Of a DNA stretch of 48,405 nt, positions 42,242-48,405 are shown piece by piece. Below the pieces are notes generated by a model. The model was not told the DNA's origin and searched no databases. It saw only the letters and a program-made list of their open reading frames with translations. A program made the position numbers and the translations under genes. Source of the DNA: Spirochaetaceae bacterium (GTDB lineage: Bacteria; Spirochaetota; Spirochaetia; Treponematales; Breznakiellaceae); NCBI GenBank assembly GCA_031279015.1, contig JAITJI010000109.1, positions 1 through 48,405 on the forward strand, read 5' to 3'. How positions within the stretch are numbered: the first letter of the stretch is position 1; each line of letters begins with the position of its first letter.

Positions 42242-45200
42242 ATGAAAACTCCTTTGATAGGTCAGGATGATAAAGTCCGTTCCCTTAGATTCTCCGTTTT
42301 GCTTATACTGAGTTTGGGGACAATCATCTTTACCGTCATTGTTATGGTGATGTTCCGGCTGGTCCTGCCCCAATTTCTCCTCAATACGACAGGTCCGGAA
42401 GCGGTAGTACATGTCCTTAACCGGATGGTTTTGTTCCTGGTTTGCCTTGTTATTGTCTTCATGCTTGCGATCTATTTAATGGCCGCCCGTTACCTCCTTG
42501 GTCCCCTGGAACAGCTTTGCAAGGATATCCATAAGGTTACCACCACCAACCGGCTCCGCATAAGACACAGAACCGCCGGGCAGGAACTCCAGGCCCTCTG
42601 CGCCTCCATTAACGATATGCTGGAAAAACTCAACCAGTCTACCGTATCCACCAACGTTTTCAGAAGCATCTTCAACGGCATGGAGCTCTGTCTCTTTGTA
42701 TCGGTACCGGATACGGGTGAAATTCTCTTTATCAACGATACTATGAAGAAGATCTTCGGCTTTGATGACCGGATCATAGGCCGGTACTGCTGGGAAGTTC
42801 TGCAGATCGATCAGGAGGGGATCTGTCCGTTCTGTCCAATTCATAAGCTGCGGGAACGCCCCAATGAATCCGTCATTTGGGAACAGCTGAGTCCTGTGAC
42901 GGGCCGGTACTACAAGAATATCAACTGTCTGATCGAATGGAACAGCGCCGTCCGGGCTCATCTGCAGTACAGCGTTGATATTACCGATCTTAAAGCCGCT
43001 GAAGGAAAACTGAAGAAACGGCTGGAGCAGCAGGAACTGATGTCCGCTATCTCCCAAAGTTTTATTTCCGTTGAGGACATGGCCTCCCTCATCAATAACG
43101 CCCTCAGGATGACCGGTGAATTCATGGATGTCAGCAGGGTGGTTTTGGTCAGGTCAAACCATGAACGGGATGTGATGGAATTTGAATACGTCTGGGACAA
43201 CGAGCGGCAGAACAATCCGCCCCAGTCTAAAGAACCTTACCCTTTTCACCCCGGGGTTTTTTCCTATGACACCTTTGTCAAGGGGGGATTCTCCTACTGG
43301 GCCTGTAACGACATAACCGGACAGCGGGAAATTGCCGAAATTTTTGGCCCCCTGGGGGTACGTTCCTTTATCCATGTCCCGATATTCGTATACGGATCCC
43401 TGTGGGGCCTTTTAAGTGTGGAAGAATTTCAACGGAAACGGGTTTGGGAAGAAAGCGATATCCAGCTCATCAAGCTCATTGCCAGCGTTATCGGCGGAGT
43501 GGTTACCCGGAATGAAACGGAGGAACAACTGCTCCGGATGTCTTCTATTGTAAACAGTTCCCCCCAGTACATTTCCTACGTTTCCCCGGAGGGCAAATTC
43601 AAGTATCTCAACCAGTCCATTCTGAATATTGCGGGGTGTTCCCGGGAAGAACTCAGTGAAAAGGGAATAAGTTTTTTCTTTAGCGGCGAAACTCTGGAGA
43701 AGATTAGGGGGGAGCTAATCCCCCGGGTACAAAAGGAGGGAACCCTGGTATGCGAACTCCCCCTGATCCAGCAGAACGGGGAAGACCGGCTCCTCTTTAC
43801 CACCGCCTTCCTGACCGGTGACAAGGAAAAGGGCCTTGGGATAATCGCCTCAGACATCACCGAACAGCGAAAGCTGGAGAGGGAACTGATCGCCGCCAAA
43901 GAGCAGGCGGAACAGTCCAGCCTGGCAAAAAGCAATTTCCTCTCCCGGATGAGCCATGAGATGCGCACCCCCATGAACGCCATCATCGGCATGACCACCA
44001 TTGCCCAGTCATCCGGCAGTCAGGAAAAAATGGAATACTGTCTCTCCAAGATCAACGAGGCGTCAATCCATCTGCTGGGGGTGATCAACGACATTCTGGA
44101 CATGTCCAAGATAGAGGCCGGCAAATTTGAGCTGTCCTATTTGGAATTTGATTTTGAACGGATGCTCCAACGGGTAACCAATGTGATGAATTTCCGGATA
44201 GATGAGAAGCGGCAGAATTTTGTTGTCCGTATGGCTCCCGAAGTTCCAAAAAGCATCATCGCCGATGAACAGCGGCTTGCCCAGGTGTTGACTAACCTTC
44301 TTTCCAACGCCGTAAAATTCACCCCCGAAGAGGGGACCATCACCTTGACGATAGCAAAAATCGCTTCCCGGGACGGCTGCGACACCCTCCGGATTGAAGT
44401 TGCCGATACGGGAATCGGCATCAGCAGGGAACAGCAGGGCCGGCTCTTCTCCCTTTTTGAACAGGCCGACGGCAGCATAGCCCGAAAGTACGGAGGTACC
44501 GGGCTGGGGCTCTCCATCTCCAGGAGCATTGTGGAGCTGATGGGAGGTGAAATCTGGGTTGAATCGGAATCCGGTAAAGGCTCCTGCTTCATCTTTGAAA
44601 TTACGGTGCAACAGGGCAAAACGGACCCGGGGCAGATCTTTGACTTCAGGGCAGGTTCTCAGGAGGACCTGAAAAAAATCCGCATCCTTGTGGTGGATGC
44701 TTCTCCTGATGTACAGGATTACTTTACGAATTTTACGAAGATCCTGGGGATAAGCTGTACGGCCACGGCAAACGGGCTTGAGGCGTATAAGCTGGCTGAA
44801 GCTTCCCTGGAGGATAACGGCAATACCCCGTTTTTCGATTTTGTTTTTACAGACTGGCGTATGCCCGTCATGAACGGTATCGAACTGACCAGGAAGATCC
44901 GGAAAATCCGCGGGGCGAAATGGGTGATAATCATGTGTTCCGCGGCCGAATGGGAGAACTTAGCCGGGGAAGCCATCGGCGCCGGAGCGGACGGGTTTAT
45001 CCCCAAACCCATCTTCCCCTCCCAGATAGTGGACTGCATCAACAAGTATCTTAACCTTGATATAAACCGGTCTGTAGAAAAAACTACCGCCGAAGTGAAG
45101 AACAGCAATATTTTTGCCGGCCTGACCATCCTTCTGGCGGAAGATGTTGAGATAAACCGGGAGATTGTAATAACCCTGCTGGAGAATACGGGCCTTGCCA

Positions 45201-45499
45201 TTGCCTGCGCGGAAAACGGCGCTGAAGCGGTTCGTATATTTGCGGAAAATCCCTCAAAGTACCGGATTGTTCTGATGGATATTCACATGCCCGAAATGGA
45301 CGGCTTTGAGGCCACCCGCAGAATCCGCGCCCTTGATATGCCGGAAGCAAAAAATGTCCCCATCATCGCCATGACCGCCAATGTCTTTCGGGAGGATATT
45401 GAGAAATGCCTTGCCGCGGGGATGAACGACCACCTGGGCAAGCCTATTGAGATAGAAGAAGTGCTGGAGAAACTGAAGAGGTATCTTTCCGCCGGTTAA
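42242..45499 (+). CDS. Membrane hybrid histidine kinase: HAMP-PAS-GAF-PAS-HisKA-HATPase-REC-REC
   Basis: A 1,085-residue inner-membrane sensor. Two membrane helices (about 17-42 and 58-83) lie close together, so only a short loop is outside. A HAMP-like linker, PAS (about 135-250), GAF (about 270-425) and a second PAS (430-545) lead to HisKA with His572 in MSHEMRTPMN. The ATPase domain follows (about 680-790), with DTGIGIS and GTGLGLSIS. The first receiver has Asp871 in FTDWRMP, but VVDASPD where a second acidic residue is usual, so its metal site may be weaker. The second receiver has Asp1013 in LMDIHMPEMDG and AEDVEINRE. No HPt is present. Confidence 0.95.
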   Translation: MKTPLIGQDDKVRSLRFSVLLILSLGTIIFTVIVMVMFRLVLPQFLLNTTGPEAVVHVLNRMVLFLVCLVIVFMLAIYLMAARYLLGPLEQLCKDIHKVTTTNRLRIRHRTAGQELQALCASINDMLEKLNQSTVSTNVFRSIFNGMELCLFVSVPDTGEILFINDTMKKIFGFDDRIIGRYCWEVLQIDQEGICPFCPIHKLRERPNESVIWEQLSPVTGRYYKNINCLIEWNSAVRAHLQYSVDITDLKAAEGKLKKRLEQQELMSAISQSFISVEDMASLINNALRMTGEFMDVSRVVLVRSNHERDVMEFEYVWDNERQNNPPQSKEPYPFHPGVFSYDTFVKGGFSYWACNDITGQREIAEIFGPLGVRSFIHVPIFVYGSLWGLLSVEEFQRKRVWEESDIQLIKLIASVIGGVVTRNETEEQLLRMSSIVNSSPQYISYVSPEGKFKYLNQSILNIAGCSREELSEKGISFFFSGETLEKIRGELIPRVQKEGTLVCELPLIQQNGEDRLLFTTAFLTGDKEKGLGIIASDITEQRKLERELIAAKEQAEQSSLAKSNFLSRMSHEMRTPMNAIIGMTTIAQSSGSQEKMEYCLSKINEASIHLLGVINDILDMSKIEAGKFELSYLEFDFERMLQRVTNVMNFRIDEKRQNFVVRMAPEVPKSIIADEQRLAQVLTNLLSNAVKFTPEEGTITLTIAKIASRDGCDTLRIEVADTGIGISREQQGRLFSLFEQADGSIARKYGGTGLGLSISRSIVELMGGEIWVESESGKGSCFIFEITVQQGKTDPGQIFDFRAGSQEDLKKIRILVVDASPDVQDYFTNFTKILGISCTATANGLEAYKLAEASLEDNGNTPFFDFVFTDWRMPVMNGIELTRKIRKIRGAKWVIIMCSAAEWENLAGEAIGAGADGFIPKPIFPSQIVDCINKYLNLDINRSVEKTTAEVKNSNIFAGLTILLAEDVEINREIVITLLENTGLAIACAENGAEAVRIFAENPSKYRIVLMDIHMPEMDGFEATRRIRALDMPEAKNVPIIAMTANVFREDIEKCLAAGMNDHLGKPIEIEEVLEKLKRYLSAG

Positions 45500-45506
45500 T
45501 CCCCGG

Positions 45507-45989
45507 TCATCCCGCCCTTTGAATATTTTTTCGCCTGTAGCTTATGAAGCTGTATAGAATTCCGGCGCTTTCCAGCACCGGGCTCCCTTCGGCTATTTCC
45601 CATATACGCATGTCTATATCCGGGAAGAACCGGTCTCCGGAATAATCCTGATGTATTCTGGTTAATTCGATTGTATCCGCAATGGCAATGGCTTCACGGA
45701 ATATTCGTTCTCCGCCGATAAAGAATACCCTTTCTCCGGAAGGGATACCCCGCAGAGCTTCGGGGATTGACCTGAAGCACACAGCGCCGGATATGTTTTT
45801 CCCGGTGATTACAACATTGGTTCTGCCGGGCAGTGGTTTTGTCCCCAGCGATTCCCAGGTCATCCGTCCCATTATTACCGTATGGCTGAGGGTTTTGGAT
45901 TTAAACCGCCGGAAATCCTCCGCAATGTGCCAGGGGATCTCCCCGGCCAGACCGATTACGTTATTCCGCGCCGCTGCGGCTATGATAAT
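45507..45989 (-). CDS. folA: Dihydrofolate reductase, non-standard start codon
   Basis: The frame reads as a full 160-residue dihydrofolate reductase that reduces dihydrofolate with NADPH. From the codon ATT at 45989 it gives IIAAAARNNVIGLAGEIPWH, then AEDFRRFKSKTL with the catalytic Asp, VIMGRMTWESLG, and GGERIF with the C-terminal NADPH site. There is no ATG, GTG or TTG between the in-frame stop at 46010-46008 and the internal ATG at 45872. Starting there would remove 39 conserved residues and the active-site Asp. The likely start is ATT, ATC, ATA or ACG near 45998-45981, or a frameshift exists. AGAGGTG at 46009-46003 may be its ribosome site, overlapping the amidohydrolase stop. Confidence 0.85.
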   Translation of the reverse strand: MIIAAAARNNVIGLAGEIPWHIAEDFRRFKSKTLSHTVIMGRMTWESLGTKPLPGRTNVVITGKNISGAVCFRSIPEALRGIPSGERVFFIGGERIFREAIAIADTIELTRIHQDYSGDRFFPDIDMRIWEIAEGSPVLESAGILYSFISYRRKNIQRAG

Positions 45990-45999
45990 CTTTTCCGTT

Positions 46000-47646
46000 T
46001 TACACCTCTACGAATCCCCCCGGGGCCCCATAGGCGATTCTGCCCCCCACCATGGTAAAGAGGACCTGCGCCTTCCCAATCCCCCGGGGTTCCGTGGAAA
46101 AAATATCCCGGTCCAGGAGGGTAAGGTCCGCAAGATACCCCGGCCGGATCCGGCCCAGCCGGTCCTCAGCAAAGGCCGCATAGGCGCTGCCTGCGGTATA
46201 GGCGTCTACCGCGGTGTACGCATCCACCCGCTCTTCAGGAAAAAATTCCTCCCCTTTCTGCCCCTGGCGCAGAACCGCATTTTCAATACACTCCAGAGGG
46301 TTGAGGGATTCAACGGGACAATCGGTGCCGTAGGCGGTCCTGATACCCATCCTGGCCATGGTGCCCAGAGGAAGGCAGAGCCGCGCCCGCTCCCGGCCCA
46401 GCCGGTTTTCGGCGATTGCCGTATCGTGGGTAAGAAAGGCGGGCTGCACCAGGGCAAGGATGTCCCGCCGGGCCATCCGCTCCAGGAGGTCCCTGGTCAT
46501 AACTTCGCAGTGAACCATACCGTGCCGCCGGGGATTGGGAACCCCGGCCCTGCCGGAGGGAGGCTCAGGACTAAGGGCCTCAAAGGAACGGAGCACCTGA
46601 TCCGCCGCCGCATCACCAATGGCATGGATGATCACCTGAAAACCCAGGGCATCCAGGCGTTTTACCGCTGCCGCCATGGCCTCCGCTTCCATAGCCCGTA
46701 ATCCCCGGACAGAAGCATCGTCGGTGTAGGGACTTGATAAATAGGCGGTACGGGAACCAAGGGAACCGTCGGCAAAGAGCTTGCAGGCTCCGAACCGGAG
46801 CAGGGGGTGTCCGAGCTCCGCCCCGGTGACATGATTCCTGCGGACCAGCATATCAAGGATCGATTCCTTTGTGATATAGCACTGCAATCCAATACGGAGA
46901 CGGATTCTGTCTTCCTCCAGTATTTCCCGGTAGATCCCGCTTATCTGAGCGAAGTTATCGTTAAAGACATCGTTACAGTCCACGGAACCCAGACCCAGGG
47001 ACAGGGCTTTTTTCATGCCGTATTCCAACTGGGCCCTTACCCGGACATCATCAAAGGCCGGGAGGATTCGCCTGAGTTTTTCGGCGGCTCTCTCATGGAA
47101 AATCCCCAGGGGTTTCCCGTCTCCATCCAGTTCCGTTTCCCCGGCATCCCCGGCAGACATGCCGGCCATCTCCAGGGCCCTGGTATTACAGCTCGTTGTA
47201 TGTCCGCAGACCCGTTCAAGGATAATAGGATGTTCAACAGAGATTCTGTCAAGATCAAACCGGTTGGGGTACCGTTTCTCCCCTCCGCCGGAGAATTCCT
47301 CCTGATTCCACCCCGTACCGTGGACCACCGTCCCCGGCGCCGGGGCAATACGCTCCAGGGCTTTTTTCCCCTTATCCACCAGATCATCAATGGAATTGAC
47401 CCCATGGACATCCATCTCATGGATGGTACAACCGAAGTGCCAGAGGTGGAGGTGGGAATCATGAAAAGCGGGGAGCAGTAAACCTCCCCGCCCATCGATT
47501 ACCAATACCCCCGGCCCCGGAGAAACCAAAGCCTTAATCTCCGCTTCGGTCCCCGCAGCCAGAATCCGTTCCCCATCGATCACTACCGCCCGGGCGAAGG
47601 AACCCCGCTCAAGGTATGCCTTAATATTGCGGATTATGACTACCAT
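46000..47646 (-). CDS. Amidohydrolase, YtcJ-like
   Basis: A 548-residue metal-dependent hydrolase of the amidohydrolase 3 (YtcJ/NfdA) family. HDSHLHLWH (about residues 60-68) is the first metal motif. VHAIGDAAAD-type and HCEVMT segments provide further His ligands, and YGTDCPVESLNPLECIE carries the Asp near the C-terminal end. The final beta domain returns to the LADLTLLDRDIF signature. The natural substrate is unknown; relatives cleave N-acyl or amide bonds. It lies 24 nt after the small exported-peptide gene and directly before folA. Confidence 0.9.
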   Translation of the reverse strand: MVVIIRNIKAYLERGSFARAVVIDGERILAAGTEAEIKALVSPGPGVLVIDGRGGLLLPAFHDSHLHLWHFGCTIHEMDVHGVNSIDDLVDKGKKALERIAPAPGTVVHGTGWNQEEFSGGGEKRYPNRFDLDRISVEHPIILERVCGHTTSCNTRALEMAGMSAGDAGETELDGDGKPLGIFHERAAEKLRRILPAFDDVRVRAQLEYGMKKALSLGLGSVDCNDVFNDNFAQISGIYREILEEDRIRLRIGLQCYITKESILDMLVRRNHVTGAELGHPLLRFGACKLFADGSLGSRTAYLSSPYTDDASVRGLRAMEAEAMAAAVKRLDALGFQVIIHAIGDAAADQVLRSFEALSPEPPSGRAGVPNPRRHGMVHCEVMTRDLLERMARRDILALVQPAFLTHDTAIAENRLGRERARLCLPLGTMARMGIRTAYGTDCPVESLNPLECIENAVLRQGQKGEEFFPEERVDAYTAVDAYTAGSAYAAFAEDRLGRIRPGYLADLTLLDRDIFSTEPRGIGKAQVLFTMVGGRIAYGAPGGFVEV

Positions 47647-47670
47647 AGGGCAGCGTTGCAGACTCCGGCG

Positions 47671-47832
47671 CTAAGGGACGGGCTGCACGTTTTGCATCGG
47701 CAGTACCCAAGACCCGGTCCGGCTGATATTGCTTGCCTTTTCGTTCATCGCAGCCTTCCTGTCCTGGCCGGTGGCAAAAACCATGCCTGCCAACAGGGCA
47801 AGACTGCACATCAACAGGATCAATTTTTTCAT
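47671..47832 (-). CDS. 53-residue exported peptide
   Basis: A small gene from the ATG at 47832, with AGAGGAG 5 nt before it and a promoter upstream. The product has a signal peptide, MKKLILLMCSLALLAGMVFA, and a mature part of about 33 residues beginning TGQDRKAAMNEKAS and ending in MQNVQPVP. There is no lipobox and no recognised family. It could be a small periplasmic peptide or a precursor of an extracellular signal; nothing in the sequence decides. It is probably transcribed with the amidohydrolase 24 nt downstream. Confidence 0.7.
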   Translation of the reverse strand: MKKLILLMCSLALLAGMVFATGQDRKAAMNEKASNISRTGSWVLPMQNVQPVP

Positions 47833-47852
47833 GTTTCTCCTCTGCAACTGCT

Positions 47853-48170
47853 TTAAATCATACAAGGTATATCATAATTAATAGCCAAAGACAACAAGCC
47901 CCGCAGGGGAATCAATGCCCTATACCCGGCAGGCCGCAGGATGATCCTTTTCCGCCTCAAGGAGGGAGGGCGTTTTGGAATGGCGCCATCCGTACAGAGA
48001 CCGCAGCGGGACGCAAAAGGGCAGCCCCGGGTATCCCCGGACATCCCCCGCTCCGTCCAGGCCGGAACCAGGTTTTGTTTCCCGGCGCGTTTTTTGATAC
48101 GGAGGATCTCATCCCCCGGTAAAACGCCGCCTCCGGCATCGGCCACCGGAACTGCTATTTCTCCATGCAA
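47853..48170 (-). pseudogene. Possible remnant of an oligopeptide ABC transporter ATPase C-terminus
   Basis: A 105-codon minus frame contains GCPFASRCGLCTD (about 48026-47988) and PSL further on, followed by GYRAL. This resembles the C-terminal cysteine-containing tail of OppD/DppD-type ATPases (GCPFxxRC...C...P.L...gH.va). No Walker motifs, no ribosome site and no partner genes are present. It overlaps the promoter of the small peptide gene, so it is at most a decayed fragment. The stretch 48171-48249 shows nothing else I can support. Confidence 0.3.
47866..47894 (-). promoter_or_regulatory. Promoter of the small exported-peptide operon
   Basis: On the minus strand TTGTCT (47894-47889), a 17-nt spacer and TATACC (47871-47866), about 30 nt before the start codon. 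Confidence 0.55.
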
Positions 48171-48249
48171 CAGTTTTGTTGCTGCCGGCGATTTTACATT
48201 ATTCTTTCAGGTTAACGGCATTACCCATAACTGCCTTGCGCCTTAAAAA

Positions 48250-48405
48250 CTACGCTCTTTTGGCGTATTTTTTCATGTCAAAGAAGACCGCGACAATAAT
48301 GATGGCGCCCTTGACCAGGTACTGGTAGTAGGAATCGATGGCGAGGAAGCTCATCCCGTAGTTGATAAGCCCCATGGTAAATATACCGATGATCATGCCG
48401 CTGAC
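48250..48405 (-). CDS. Sugar ABC transporter permease, C-terminus (5' end outside window)
   Basis: An open minus frame from the right edge to the TAG at 48252-48250 encodes the last 51 residues. It includes SGMIIGIFTMGLINYGMSF and VKGAIIIVAVFFDM, which match the end of RbsC/MglC-type (branched-chain-like, sugar) permeases. The protein is membrane-embedded and its other partners must lie to the right. The substrate is not determinable from this fragment. Confidence 0.8.
   Translation of the reverse strand, partial: VSGMIIGIFTMGLINYGMSFLAIDSYYQYLVKGAIIIVAVFFDMKKYAKRA

Noticed and set aside
45507-45872. folA starting at the internal ATG at 45872
   Set aside because: It would remove 39 conserved residues, including the catalytic Asp, although they are present in frame upstream.

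Overview
The window is a dense bacterial chromosome segment (roughly 55% GC by eye). It probably comes from a spirochaete of the Treponema type. That is an inference from three things: many lipoproteins with loose lipoboxes (SGC, ASC, LAC, PGC, CSC, FGC, GAC, AGC), a TAXI-TRAP/DUF1850 locus, and large PAS hybrid kinases next to GGDEF proteins. I see no rRNA, CRISPR array, complete insertion sequence or prophage.

Layout. 1-4430 (minus): two translationally coupled lipoproteins built from DUF5018-like beta-sandwich repeats, behind a predicted leader that holds a 134-bp inverted-repeat element. 4846-8263 (plus): a complete TAXI-type TRAP transporter. 8485-13866 (plus): a tightly coupled surface operon with a clan GH-A glycosidase lipoprotein, two fibronectin-III-like lipoproteins, a small lipoprotein and a beta-rich exported protein, followed by a separately promoted small lipoprotein. 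14570-18285: a PAS hybrid kinase with HPt and a REC-GGDEF diguanylate cyclase. 18221-19970 (minus): a GH18 lipoprotein and thpR. 20087-21063: six tRNA genes, four of them serine isoacceptors. 21272-26752: iorB, two paaK paralogues, a tandem ACT protein and glgA. 26802-29864: a zinc alcohol dehydrogenase, thrH, era and a small coupled ORF. 29940-37254 (minus): esterase lipoprotein, cysE, patatin and a 1,477-residue 2-hydroxyacyl-CoA dehydratase activase-like protein. 37613-38713: PerR and a rubredoxin-first rubrerythrin. 38685-42177 (minus): an mlaEFD-type lipid transporter with a TPR lipoprotein. 42242-45499: a membrane hybrid kinase. 45507-47832 (minus): folA without a standard start codon, an amidohydrolase and a 53-residue exported peptide. 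The right edge holds the C-terminus of a sugar ABC permease.

Themes. The physiology read from the genes is anaerobic and fermentative: 2-oxoacid oxidoreductase and aryl-CoA ligases, a radical-type dehydratase activase, glycogen storage, and peroxide defence by PerR/rubrerythrin. There is heavy investment in cell-surface lipoproteins and c-di-GMP signalling. The most unusual signals are: (a) five genes (thpR, iorB, thrH, mlaE, the 42242 kinase) whose predicted -10 hexamer lies only 5-10 nt from the start codon, suggesting leaderless or nearly leaderless mRNAs; (b) folA with no ATG/GTG/TTG at its conserved N-terminus; (c) the inverted-repeat element in the leader of the repeat-lipoprotein operon; (d) the GH/FN3 surface operon, whose components are individually recognisable but whose combination I do not recognise.
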